Positions 35,183 to 43,130 of a stretch of 64,000 nucleotides of DNA are shown one piece after another. This stretch comes from Rubrivirga marina. GTDB lineage: Bacteria; Bacteroidota; Rhodothermia; Rhodothermales; Rubricoccaceae. Below the pieces are notes generated by a model, which did not search any database, had not been told where the DNA came from, and worked only from the letters and a program-made list of their open reading frames with translations. The position numbers and the translations under genes were made by a program. Positions within the stretch are counted from its first letter, which is position 1; each line of letters begins with the position of its first letter. The DNA is taken from assembly GCF_002283365.1 (NCBI RefSeq), contig NZ_MQWD01000001.1:2592771-2656770 (forward strand), given 5' to 3'.

Positions 35183-36575
35183 CCCGCTCGACCTGATCCG
35201 CCAGGGTTACGCCGCGCTCGACGCGTGGGAGGCCGGCTTCGGTGCGGTCGAGGCCCACCCCAGCCTCGGCGTCGACGCGGACCGTCTCGGCGCGGCCGTC
35301 GAGGAGTACCTCGGGAGATTGACGGCGCCGCCGCGCGGGGAGACGCCGGGGATGTACCCGTTCGGTCACCCGCGCTACGCCGGGCAGATGCTGAAGCCGC
35401 CGCACCCGGTCGCGCTCGCGGCCTATGCCATCGCGGCCCGCATCAACCCGAACAACCACGCCCTCGACGGCGGCCCGCCGACGAGCGAGATGGAGAAGGA
35501 GGTCGTCGCCGGCCTCGCGGCGATGTTCGGGTTCGCGTCCCCGCTCGGGCACCTCACGGGTGGGGGGACGGTCGCGAACCTCGAAGCGCTGTTCATCGCG
35601 CGGGAGGAGACGGGCGGAAAGGCCGTCGCCGTGAGCCGCGAGGGCCACTTCACGCACGCCCGAATGGCCGGTGTCCTGGACGTCGACTGCGCCGTCGTGG
35701 CCTCCGACGACGCGGGCCGGATGGACCTCGACGCGCTCGAAGATGTGCTCCGAAGAGGGGACGTCGGCACGGTCGTGCTGACGGCGGCCACGACCGGCCT
35801 CGGCGCCGTCGACCCGATCGCGGAGGCCATCCCGTTGTGCCGGCGCTACGGCGCCCGCGTCCACGTCGACGCCGCGTACGGCGGGTTCTTTCGGCTGCTG
35901 GCAGACGCCGCCGACGCGCCCGTCGGCTTCCCGGCCGAGCACTTCCGCGCGATCGCCGAGGCGGACTCGGTCGTGGTCGACCCGCACAAGCACGGGCTCC
36001 AGCCGTACGGCTGCGGCGCCGTCCTCTTCGCCGACCCGGCCGTCGGGCGGCACTACCGCCACGACTCGCCTTACACCTACTTCACCTCGACCGACCTCCA
36101 CCTCGGGGAGATCAGCCTGGAGTGCTCGCGCCCCGGGGCCGCCGCCGGCGCGCTCTGGCTCACGTTAAAGGCCCTTCCGCTGGCGTCGGACGACGGGCTC
36201 GGCCCGATCCTCGCCGCCGGCCTCCGCGCTGCCCGCGCCTTCTACGGAGAAGTCCGGGCCTCGGAGCACCTCGCGCCGATCCTCGCCCCGGAGACCGACA
36301 TCGTCGTCTACGCACCCGAGGCGGACACCCTCGACCGGCTCGACGCCCGATCCGCCGCCGTCTTTCAGCAGGCGATGGACGATCCCGACGATCCCGTCTT
36401 CGTCGGCCTCTACCGCCTCGGCGCCGACCGTCTTCGCCGTCGGTTCCCGGCCCTCGGCGGCGACGCGCCGGCCGCGCGCGTGCTCCGGAGCGTCCTCATG
36501 AAGCCCGAGCACGAGGCCTGGGCGACGCGTCTCGTCGCCCGCCTCGACGGGCTCGCGGGCCCCCTCGGCGGCTGA
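35172..36575 (+). CDS. Group II pyridoxal-dependent decarboxylase family protein
   Basis: The 467-residue protein has the group II decarboxylase fold. Recognisable parts are GHLTGGGTVANLEALFIAR (phosphate and PLP binding), HVDAAYGGFFRLL with the PLP-binding Asp, and the Schiff-base Lys in VVVDPHKHGLQPYGCGAVLF. The usual HxW after Lys is replaced by HGLQPYGCG, so it is not a standard glutamate or aromatic decarboxylase. The substrate is unknown; aspartate or a related amino acid is possible. ATG 35172 lies 10 nt inside the preceding gene. Confidence 0.85.
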   Translation: MHPDPLDLIRQGYAALDAWEAGFGAVEAHPSLGVDADRLGAAVEEYLGRLTAPPRGETPGMYPFGHPRYAGQMLKPPHPVALAAYAIAARINPNNHALDGGPPTSEMEKEVVAGLAAMFGFASPLGHLTGGGTVANLEALFIAREETGGKAVAVSREGHFTHARMAGVLDVDCAVVASDDAGRMDLDALEDVLRRGDVGTVVLTAATTGLGAVDPIAEAIPLCRRYGARVHVDAAYGGFFRLLADAADAPVGFPAEHFRAIAEADSVVVDPHKHGLQPYGCGAVLFADPAVGRHYRHDSPYTYFTSTDLHLGEISLECSRPGAAAGALWLTLKALPLASDDGLGPILAAGLRAARAFYGEVRASEHLAPILAPETDIVVYAPEADTLDRLDARSAAVFQQAMDDPDDPVFVGLYRLGADRLRRRFPALGGDAPAARVLRSVLMKPEHEAWATRLVARLDGLAGPLGG

Positions 36576-36646
36576 CGGCGGGCCGACAATTGCCCGGGAA
36601 TGCGTCCGCGGCGGGTTGCGGGGAGGCCGCCCAGCCGGGACTTTGC

Positions 36647-36694
36647 GATCACCCGATCACCCGATCACCCGATCACCCGATCACCCGATCACCC
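36647..36694 (+). repeat. Tandem repeat: six perfect copies of GATCACCC before rlmB
   Basis: Six identical 8-bp units end one base before ATG 36696, and the GAT of a would-be seventh unit forms part of the start codon region (GATGG). Every unit holds a GATC site. An in-frame ATG at 36600 runs through the array, so a start there would be frameshifted by any change of copy number. Confidence 0.97.
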
Positions 36695-36695
36695 G

Positions 36696-37475
36696 ATGGC
36701 CCACTCCGACTCCCGCACCGACGTCCTCGCCGGCCGGCACCCCGTCCGCGACGCGCTCGACCTCGCCGACGGCCGGATCGAGAAGGTGTACCTCCAGAAG
36801 GGCGTCCACGGGAGCGCCATCGACGGGATCCGTCGCGCGGCGAAGGCGGCCGGCGTGCCGGTCCAGATGGTGCCCAAGCCGAAAGTCGACGGCCTCGCGC
36901 CCCAGGCCGAGCACCAGGGCGTCGTGGCCGTCGTCGCGCCCGTCGCCTACGCCGACCTCGACGACATGCTGGCCGGCATCGCGCCGACGCTCGACGTGGT
37001 CCGCGAGACCAAGCCCGTCCTGATCGCGCTCGATGAGGTCGAGGACCCTCGCAACTTCGGGGCGATCCTTCGGAGCGCCGTCGCCGCCGGCACCGCCGGC
37101 GCTGTGGTGCCCGAGCGGCGGATGGCCCCGCTTTCGGCCGTCGCCATCAAGGCGAGCGCCGGGACGGCCCTCCAGATCCCCGTCGCCCGCGTGGCGAACC
37201 TCGTCGACGCGATCCAGCAGCTCAAGGAGCGCGGCTACTGGGTCGTCGGTCTGGCCGACGACGCGGAGGGCGACAAGGCCACGACCGTCTGGACGTACGA
37301 CTGGGACCGGCCCGTCGTGATCGTGGTGGGGAACGAGGGGAGCGGGCTCCGTCCCGGCGTCCGTGCGGCGTGCGACGCCCTCGCGTCGATCCCGATGCGC
37401 GGGCCGGTCGAGTCGCTCAACGCGAGCGTCGCCGCCGGGATCGCCCTGTTCGCGGCCGTCAAGGACCGGGACTGA
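36696..37475 (+). CDS. rlmB: 23S rRNA (guanosine-2'-O-)-methyltransferase RlmB-like (TrmH/SpoU family)
   Basis: The 259-residue protein has the N-terminal substrate-binding domain (LAGRHPVRDALDLADGRIEKVY) and the SPOUT knot domain. The three SpoU motifs are present: LDEVEDPRNFGAILRSA, VVIVVGNEGSGLRP and IPMRGPVESLNASVAAGI. The order and length fit RlmB, which methylates the ribose of G2251 in 23S rRNA; a related TrmH-family target cannot be ruled out. ATG 36696 follows an eight-base tandem repeat directly. It ends at a convergent junction with a palindrome. Confidence 0.92.
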   Translation: MAHSDSRTDVLAGRHPVRDALDLADGRIEKVYLQKGVHGSAIDGIRRAAKAAGVPVQMVPKPKVDGLAPQAEHQGVVAVVAPVAYADLDDMLAGIAPTLDVVRETKPVLIALDEVEDPRNFGAILRSAVAAGTAGAVVPERRMAPLSAVAIKASAGTALQIPVARVANLVDAIQQLKERGYWVVGLADDAEGDKATTVWTYDWDRPVVIVVGNEGSGLRPGVRAACDALASIPMRGPVESLNASVAAGIALFAAVKDRD

Positions 37476-37481
37476 CCTCCT

Positions 37482-37501
37482 CCGCCTCGGCGTCGAGGCG
37501 G
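37482..37501. terminator. Palindrome copy 3 between convergent genes (CCGCCTCGGCGTCGAGGCGG)
   Basis: This copy of the shared 20-bp palindrome differs by one base (GCGTC for GCGCC), which still allows a G-U pair in RNA. It begins 7 nt after the rlmB stop codon. Confidence 0.6.
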
Positions 37502-37509
37502 GCGGAGTC

Positions 37510-37545
37510 AAAAAAACGGCGGGGTGACCCGAGGCCACCCCGCCG
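37510..37545 (-). terminator. Intrinsic terminator for the minus-strand gene at 37647
   Basis: CGGCGGGGTG (37517-37526) pairs perfectly with CACCCCGCCG (37536-37545) across nine bases. On the minus strand the stem is followed by a run of seven T (37516-37510). It is a textbook rho-independent terminator about 100 nt past the stop. Confidence 0.85.
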
Positions 37546-37646
37546 ATCCCTCTGTGGGCTGCGGTCCGGAGACCGGGCCCGGTTCTCACCCAACCCTGGG
37601 GAGATTCGTCGGACGCGCGGTGGAGGAGGCCGCGTGCCCGGGCGCG

Positions 37647-37895
37647 CTAGGAGCGGCGCCGGAGGCCGTAGACGATCTTGCGGATCGTGTCGAACTGGAG
37701 GTACGGGTGCTGCTCACGGAGCTCCTCGATCGCCTCGTAGGCGGGGACATCCTTGTTCCGCATGGTCTTGAACTGCCTGCGGATCTTATAGTCGCGGACG
37801 CCCTTCTCGTTGAGCAACTTGTGCTCTTCGAGCACCTGATAGATCTCGTCGGGGACGAGGTCGCCGAGGGGGTTAAAGTCGGACGTGATCTCCAT
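37647..37895 (-). CDS. Small conserved-looking hypothetical protein
   Basis: The 82-residue product is charged and helical, with no signal. DLVPDEIYQVLEEHKLLNEKGVRDYKIRRQF and the end HPYLQFDTIRKIVYGLRRR suggest a small helical, possibly nucleic-acid-binding protein, but I do not recognise a family. A GTG at 37940 could add 15 residues; ATG 37895 is preferred because a TACCGTCG element at 37934-37927 would lie inside the longer form. A strong terminator follows the gene. Confidence 0.65.
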   Translation of the reverse strand: MEITSDFNPLGDLVPDEIYQVLEEHKLLNEKGVRDYKIRRQFKTMRNKDVPAYEAIEELREQHPYLQFDTIRKIVYGLRRRS

Positions 37896-37997
37896 GGAGA
37901 CGCGGGGGGCTGTCGGTGTGTCTGCAACGACGGTAGCCACGGGCTCCGGGTCAAACCGAGTGCACTGCCCGAACGGTCGGAAGGCGGGACTGAATGG

Positions 37998-38393
37998 TTA
38001 GAGCCCAGGCTCCGACGGGGGCCGCACGCCCGTCTCGACCCGGGCCCATGACTCGACGTCCACCCATCGGCGCCCCCCTCGTGACCGGAGCCGCCCGACC
38101 GCCAACAGCCGGTCCTCGACCTCGAGGTCGCCCGCCTCGGGGAAGACGAGGGCGACCGCGTCGCCCCCCGTTTCGAGCCAGACGTCGTCACCGGGGCCGA
38201 TCTGCGTCACGGTCCCCTCGAGCGACACCTCGACGCGGCGGCCTCGCACCGAGACCGTGTCGAGCGTCGTCGCCGTGACGTCGGGGAGCGCCACGCGCTC
38301 CCGAAACGGGCCCGACTCGCGGATCAGGAGGGCGGCCCCGAGCGCGAGGCCGCCGAGGCCGAGGACGCTGGCCAGGACCGCCTTGCCGCTCAC
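37998..38393 (-). CDS. Membrane-anchored small beta protein, unknown
   Basis: The 131-residue product starts with one hydrophobic helix (AVLASVLGLGGLALGAALLI). The rest is a single beta-rich domain (VSVRGRRVEVSLEGTVTQIGPGDDVWLE ... RLLAVGRLRSRGGRRWVDVESWARV) that reads like a small OB-type barrel. No function can be assigned. It overlaps the upstream flippase-like gene by ATGA and is probably expressed with it. Confidence 0.7.
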   Translation of the reverse strand: MSGKAVLASVLGLGGLALGAALLIRESGPFRERVALPDVTATTLDTVSVRGRRVEVSLEGTVTQIGPGDDVWLETGGDAVALVFPEAGDLEVEDRLLAVGRLRSRGGRRWVDVESWARVETGVRPPSEPGL

Positions 38394-39424
38394 GCCTCGA
38401 CGGCCTCCGCCTTGTCGATGTCAGCCTCGGTGTGGGTGAGCGCGCTCAGCGACGTGCCCTGGACGGCGACCGCCAGCACGCCGAGGACGCAGTAGAACAC
38501 GACGCCGGCCGCGTGCACGAGGAGCGCGTAGGTCGCGGCCGGCGTCACGGCCACGCCGAACAGGAGCGTCAGCGCCTGGACCGTCGCGTAGTGGAACGAG
38601 CCCGTCCCGCCCGGCGCCGGCAGCGCCATCCCGATCCCGCCGACGGCCATCACGGCCCACGCCTCGACCGGCCCGAGCCCGTACGCGGCGTCCATCCCGA
38701 GGAGCCGGAAGGGGAGGTCCGACATCAGCCCGTAGCTGAGCCAGAGGAGGACGGTCGAGAGGATGATCAGGCCGGGGCGGCCCGTCCGCGTGACCGACGC
38801 GAGCCCGTCGCGGAACTGCGCGAGGAGCGCCCCGATCCGTCCGCTCCGCCGGAGCAGGAGCCCGACGGCGAGGGCGCCGAGGCCCGCCACCAGCACGACC
38901 CCGAGGCCGATCGCCCAGAGCGGGACGGCGAGCGCGCCCACGAGCGTCTCGCGGGCCTGCCCGAGGATGCCGCCCACGCGGTCGCCGTAGAGCAGGAGCA
39001 CGGACAACAGCGCGATCGCCAGCATGATCACGTCGAGGATCCGCTCGGCGACGACGGTCCCGAGCACGGACGTGAACGGGACGTCCGCCTGGCGCGACAC
39101 GTTCGCCGTCCGCGCGACCTCGCCGAGGCGGGGCGCCGCGTAGTTGACGAGGTACCCGATGGCCACCGACGCCGACGTGAGCGTGAGCGGCACGCGCTCC
39201 GTGCGCCCGGGCAGGGCGTCGATCAGCATCCCCCAGCGCCACGCACGGAGGGCGACCGACGCGAGCCCGACGCCGACGAATGGCACCATCCAGCCCCACT
39301 CGCCGTCGGCGAGGGCGTCGGCGACGGCGCCGAGGTCGGCGTTGCGGAGGGCCAGCCACAGGAGGAGGGCGCCCAGGCCGAGGCTCAGGAGGAGCGAGAG
39401 GAGGCGTTTGGTCTGGTCCTTCAT
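38390..39424 (-). CDS. Flippase-like / lysylphosphatidylglycerol synthase TM-domain membrane protein
   Basis: The 344-residue protein has about eight membrane helices and the pattern of the UPF0104/LPG_synthase_TM family: RAWRWGMLIDALPG early, INYAAPRLGEVAR-like VNYAAPRLGEVARTAN, VVAERILDVIMLAIAL, and ALPAPGGTGSFHYATVQALTL near the end. Members are proposed lipid or glycolipid flippases (AglD-like). It lacks the C-terminal aminoacyl-transferase domain of MprF. The precise lipid is unknown. Confidence 0.88.
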   Translation of the reverse strand: MKDQTKRLLSLLLSLGLGALLLWLALRNADLGAVADALADGEWGWMVPFVGVGLASVALRAWRWGMLIDALPGRTERVPLTLTSASVAIGYLVNYAAPRLGEVARTANVSRQADVPFTSVLGTVVAERILDVIMLAIALLSVLLLYGDRVGGILGQARETLVGALAVPLWAIGLGVVLVAGLGALAVGLLLRRSGRIGALLAQFRDGLASVTRTGRPGLIILSTVLLWLSYGLMSDLPFRLLGMDAAYGLGPVEAWAVMAVGGIGMALPAPGGTGSFHYATVQALTLLFGVAVTPAATYALLVHAAGVVFYCVLGVLAVAVQGTSLSALTHTEADIDKAEAVEA

Positions 39425-39503
39425 TCAAGCACGTGGGCGCGGGGCCGCGCACCGGCGGCCCCGCGCCCAACGTCGCTGTGGCGGGAGGGTTCGTCCGTGA
39501 GGA

Positions 39504-40136
39504 TCAGCGGAGGTCGACGACCTCGGTGCCCGACGGCGCGTCGAACCGGAACGTCGAGGCGGGCAGCGACACGTTCCGCTGGACGTCGCGGAGGTCGAAG
39601 GCGAGCGTCCCGCCGTTCGTGTCGTGGACGCGCACGCGGGTCGGGACGGCGTCGGAGGAGCGGACGTAGAGCGTCGCGTCGCGGACCGACATGCCCGACT
39701 GACGGGGCCGGAGCGTCAGCACGTCGTGCTGGACGCCGCCGATCGTGGCCTTCGTGGCGCCGGTCACTCGGAATACCTCGAGGTAGTCCGTGAACAGCTG
39801 GCCGACCGAGAAGCCGACGCGCGTGAGCTCGTAGTCCTGGACCACGACCTGCTCGTCGTCGCGGGAGTACGACCACAGCGTGCCGCCGTCGGTGACGAGG
39901 ACCTGATGTCCGAGGTCGAGCCGGAACGCGTCGCGGCGGACGGAGAGGGTGCCGCGGAGCTGCTGCCCGCCGGCGGTCTGGACGAACGAGGCGCGGAGGG
40001 AGGAGAGCGCGCCGTAGCGCTCCTGGAGCCGCTGGGCCACCGCCTCGGGCGTCTGGGCCTGGACCTGTCCAGCGAGGAGGACGGCCGCGAGCAGGGTCAG
40101 CAGGCCGAGGGGGCGGAAGGGTACCGAGTGGGTCAT
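39504..40136 (-). CDS. lolA: Outer-membrane lipoprotein carrier protein LolA-like
   Basis: The 210-residue protein has a signal peptide (LLTLLAAVLLAGQVQAQ). The mature part begins TPEAVAQRLQERYGALSSLRASFVQT, the standard LolA start, and continues with GTLSVRRDAFRLDLGHQVLVTDGGTLW and the last-strand features of the half-barrel. LolA ferries lipoproteins across the periplasm. The length matches. ATG 40136 was chosen because it begins the signal peptide. The flippase-like gene starts 79 nt downstream. Confidence 0.9.
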   Translation of the reverse strand: MTHSVPFRPLGLLTLLAAVLLAGQVQAQTPEAVAQRLQERYGALSSLRASFVQTAGGQQLRGTLSVRRDAFRLDLGHQVLVTDGGTLWSYSRDDEQVVVQDYELTRVGFSVGQLFTDYLEVFRVTGATKATIGGVQHDVLTLRPRQSGMSVRDATLYVRSSDAVPTRVRVHDTNGGTLAFDLRDVQRNVSLPASTFRFDAPSGTEVVDLR

Positions 40137-40239
40137 GGTGGTGGGGGGAGTGTCCGATAAACGGGGGACTGACGTGGATCGTTCAAGGGGCGTGCCGCGT
40201 CCCGGGCTGTGACGGCAACGCCACACATTCGCGACATCC

Positions 40240-40707
40240 ATGGCCCTCACGATCGTCTCCGGTGGACAGAGCGGGGTCGATCGCGCCGCGCTCGACGCGG
40301 CGATGGCGCTCGGACTGGACGTCGTCGGCTGGTGCCCCGCACACCGCTGGGCCGAAGACGGGCCGATCCCGGGCCGCTACCCGCTCCGCGAGACGCCCTC
40401 CGCCGATCCCGCCGAGCGGACGCGTTGGAACGTCCGCGACAGCGACGCGACGCTCGTGGTCGCCCCGGCCGCGCCGTCGGGCGGCACGGCGCTCACCCTC
40501 GAGGTCGCCCATGACCTCGGCCGGCCGCGTCTTGTGGTCCCGCCCGACCCCGACCGCCTCGGTGAGGCCGCGGACTGGGCCGCCCACGTGGTGCCCGAGG
40601 CGGGCCGGCTCAACGTAGCGGGGCCGCGCGAGAGCGAGGCGCCGGGCGTGTACGTTGCCGCCCGCGCGTGGCTGACCGACCTCTTCACGCGGCTCCGTCA
40701 GCGCTGA
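40240..40707 (+). CDS. YpsA/SLOG-type putative molybdenum carrier protein
   Basis: The 155-residue protein begins with IVSGGQSGVDRAALDAAMALGL, the nucleotide-binding signature of the putative molybdenum carrier/YpsA group of the SLOG superfamily. CPAHRWAEDGPIPGRYPLRE and SDATLVVAPAAPSGGTALT are also family-typical. The family name is historical and the ligand is unproven. No molybdopterin gene is nearby. Its last ten bases overlap the end of the convergent gene. Confidence 0.87.
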   Translation: MALTIVSGGQSGVDRAALDAAMALGLDVVGWCPAHRWAEDGPIPGRYPLRETPSADPAERTRWNVRDSDATLVVAPAAPSGGTALTLEVAHDLGRPRLVVPPDPDRLGEAADWAAHVVPEAGRLNVAGPRESEAPGVYVAARAWLTDLFTRLRQR

Positions 40708-41141
40708 CGAGGCGCCCGGATGGTCAACGACCGCGAGTCGCGGTCGAACCGGAATTCGACGTCGGCCTCTCCCAATCGACCCGTCGACCGGACCTGGTCC
40801 GCCGTGTAGAACCCGTCCGCGCCTGGAGGTCCGAGCTCGGCCCGCATGCCGTCGGCCATGCGGTCGAAGTCGTCGTACGCCATCGGGGCGGCGACGGCGT
40901 CGAGCGCTGCGAGCACGCCGCCCCGCACGTGGACGTAGATCGCCGACACGTCGCGGTCGCCCCCTCGCCAGAGCAGCGTGCCGGCCTTGCCGACGACGTG
41001 CCCCGAGTCCGGCGCCGCGAGCCCGACCTTCGCCTCGCTCCACGGACGCCCGAGGAGCGGGAGTACCGTGTCGGGGTCGAACTCGGACGCCTGAGCGAGC
41101 GCCGGGGTCGTAAGGACAGCGAAGAGGAGGAGCCAGCGCAT
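40698..41141 (-). CDS. Exported hypothetical protein
   Basis: The 147-residue product has a signal peptide (LLLFAVLTTPALAQ). The mature part (VLPLLGRPWSEAKVGLAAPDSG ... FYTADQVRSTGRLGEADVEFRFDRDSRSLTI) seems to be a small alpha/beta domain that I cannot place. It lies downstream of the hisF/membrane-protein genes and overlaps the YpsA-like gene tail to tail by 10 bp, leaving no room for a separate terminator. Confidence 0.68.
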   Translation of the reverse strand: MRWLLLFAVLTTPALAQASEFDPDTVLPLLGRPWSEAKVGLAAPDSGHVVGKAGTLLWRGGDRDVSAIYVHVRGGVLAALDAVAAPMAYDDFDRMADGMRAELGPPGADGFYTADQVRSTGRLGEADVEFRFDRDSRSLTIRAPRQR

Positions 41142-41166
41142 CGATTCCGGGGGCGAGGCTCCGAAG

Positions 41167-41490
41167 CTACTCGCCGTCGACGAACCGCTCACCGCGGCGA
41201 CGGAGGCCCCGGCCGAGGCGCTCTTCGTAGAGGTCCTCGCCATTGCGGAGGCGCCGGTACGCCGTCCACAGCACGAGCCCGACGAGCAGGGCGCCGCCCA
41301 GCGTCACGGCGAGCACCGGGAGCCAGTACGAGTGGTCGAACGCGCCCTGCACCCAGTCCGGCTGCTTCAGGCGGACGTCGGGGTTCGCCCAGGCAGCCCA
41401 CCCGAGGTAGGCGCCCGCAGCGACGAGGAAGCCGACGACCGCACCGATGGCGAGTCGTAGGAGCCGGACGCCGAGGCTCGTCTCGTTCAT
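41167..41490 (-). CDS. Small two-helix membrane protein downstream of hisF
   Basis: The 107-residue product has two clear membrane helices ([22 protein letters not shown] and [22 protein letters not shown]) joined by a ~30-residue loop. The C-terminus is highly charged and should be cytoplasmic. No family is recognised. Its start overlaps the hisF stop by ATGA, so it is translated with the histidine genes though it has no evident role in that pathway. Confidence 0.7.
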   Translation of the reverse strand: MNETSLGVRLLRLAIGAVVGFLVAAGAYLGWAAWANPDVRLKQPDWVQGAFDHSYWLPVLAVTLGGALLVGLVLWTAYRRLRNGEDLYEERLGRGLRRRGERFVDGE

Positions 41491-42260
41491 GACGCGGCGG
41501 GGCGGACGGGGACGCCGGCCTCGGCGAGGTGCGCCTTGGCCTCGGCGACCGTGACCTCGCGGAAGTGGAACATCGAGGCGGCGAGGACGGCGTCGGCGCG
41601 GCCCTCCGTGAGCCCCTCGGCGAGGTGGTCGAGCGTGCCGGCCCCACCCGACGCGATGACCGGCACGTCCACGACGGCGTCGAGCGCGCGGAGGAGGTCG
41701 AGGTCGTAGCCGATCTTCGTCCCGTCGCGGTCCATGCTCGTCACCAGCAGCTCGCCGGCGCCGAGGCGGGCGCCCTCGGCGGCCCACGCCACGGCGTCCC
41801 GGCCCGTTGGCTTCCGGCCGCCGTGCGTAAACACCTCCCAGCCGCTCGCCGTCGTGCCGGTCCGCTTCGCGTCGATGGCGAGCACGACGCACTGGGCGCC
41901 GAACGCGTCGGCCGCGCGCGTCAGGAGGTCGGGGTCGGCGAGCGCGGCCGAGTTGATGGCCACCTTGTCCGCCCCCGCCTCGAGCAGGTTGCGGACGTCC
42001 TCGACGGTGCGGACCCCGCCGCCGACCGTCAGCGGGATGAACACCTCGTCGGCCGCACGGCGGATCGTGTCGTAGAGCGTCGCCCGCCCCTCGTGCGTTG
42101 CCGTGATGTCGAGGAACACGACCTCGTCGGCGCCAGAGGCGTCGTAGAACCGGGCCTGCTCGACCGGGTCGCCGGCGTCGACGAGGTCGACGAACTGGAC
42201 GCCCTTCACGACGCGCCCGTCGTGGATGTCGAGGCAGGGGACGATGCGCTTGGCAAGCAT
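41487..42260 (-). CDS. hisF: Imidazole glycerol phosphate synthase, cyclase subunit
   Basis: The 257-residue (beta-alpha)8 barrel makes imidazole glycerol phosphate and AICAR with HisH. Both catalytic Asp residues are present: [20 protein letters not shown] (Asp 11) and [12 protein letters not shown] (Asp 130 region). The phosphate-binding loops [13 protein letters not shown] and [14 protein letters not shown] are intact. ATG 42260 begins the canonical sequence. It follows hisA after 75 bp. Confidence 0.96.
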   Translation of the reverse strand: MLAKRIVPCLDIHDGRVVKGVQFVDLVDAGDPVEQARFYDASGADEVVFLDITATHEGRATLYDTIRRAADEVFIPLTVGGGVRTVEDVRNLLEAGADKVAINSAALADPDLLTRAADAFGAQCVVLAIDAKRTGTTASGWEVFTHGGRKPTGRDAVAWAAEGARLGAGELLVTSMDRDGTKIGYDLDLLRALDAVVDVPVIASGGAGTLDHLAEGLTEGRADAVLAASMFHFREVTVAEAKAHLAEAGVPVRPAAS

Positions 42261-42335
42261 GGGAATGGGAACTGGAGAGGCGGGGACGGGCAGAACGCGG
42301 GGCAATGGATCTGCCATGCCCCGGTGCCCGTCTCC

Positions 42336-43130
42336 CTATTTGCCCTTCAACGCCAGCCGGGCCGTGGAGAAGCGCTCGAGGTCGACCTCGTTCTTGCGGT
42401 GCCAGCACCAGAACTGCTGGCAGGGGAATCGATTCTCGTAGAGCGCGCGCCCCACGATGACGGAATCGACGCCCGAGGCCTCGACGGCTTGGAGCGCCAG
42501 GAGGTCCTTGTAGTCGCCGACGCCGCCGGAGGCCGTGAGGTGGGCCTTGTCGAGCTGCTCCGCGAGCTCCCGGTACGCCTCAATGTTGGGGCCTTCGAGC
42601 GTCCCGTCGCGGCTGATGTCGGTGTAGACGAACCGGCGGACGCCGCGGCGCTCCATGTCGAGCGCGAGGTCGACGGCGTCGACGCCGGACCCGGCCTCCC
42701 AGCCCTCCGTCATCACCTCGCCGTCGTGCGCGTCGATCCCGACGACCACGCGGCTAGCGCCGAACCGCTCGATCACCTCGCTCACGAGGTCTGGATCGCG
42801 GACGGCCGCCGTGCCCATCACGACGCGGTAGACGCCGAGGTCAAGCATCGCCTGGACATCGTCGAGGGTCCGGATGCCACCGCCGACCTGGACCGGGACG
42901 TCGAGCGTCTCGGCGATCTGGGCGATGACGGCTCGGTTGTCGCTGACTTCGTCCGCCGTGGTCCGCGCCGCGTCGAGGTCGACGAGGTGGAGGACCTTCG
43001 CGTTCATCACCCGCCACAGCTTGGCCATCCGGACGGGGTCGTCGAAGTAGACGGTCTCGTCCTCGTAGCGCCCCTGGCGGAGCCGGACGCACCGGCCGTC
43101 GCGGAGGTCGATGGCGGGGATGACGAGCAT
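42336..43130 (-). CDS. hisA: ProFAR isomerase
   Basis: The 264-residue barrel enzyme isomerises ProFAR to PRFAR, the substrate of HisFH. MLVIPAIDLRDGRCVRLRQG carries the first catalytic Asp; VPVQVGGGIRTLDDV, FVYTDISRDGTLEGPN with the second Asp, and LTASGGVGDYKDL complete the family pattern. A C-terminal extension (CQQFWCWHRKNEVDLERF) of about 20 residues is unusual. Its start overlaps the hisH stop (TGATG). Confidence 0.95.
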   Translation of the reverse strand: MLVIPAIDLRDGRCVRLRQGRYEDETVYFDDPVRMAKLWRVMNAKVLHLVDLDAARTTADEVSDNRAVIAQIAETLDVPVQVGGGIRTLDDVQAMLDLGVYRVVMGTAAVRDPDLVSEVIERFGASRVVVGIDAHDGEVMTEGWEAGSGVDAVDLALDMERRGVRRFVYTDISRDGTLEGPNIEAYRELAEQLDKAHLTASGGVGDYKDLLALQAVEASGVDSVIVGRALYENRFPCQQFWCWHRKNEVDLERFSTARLALKGK

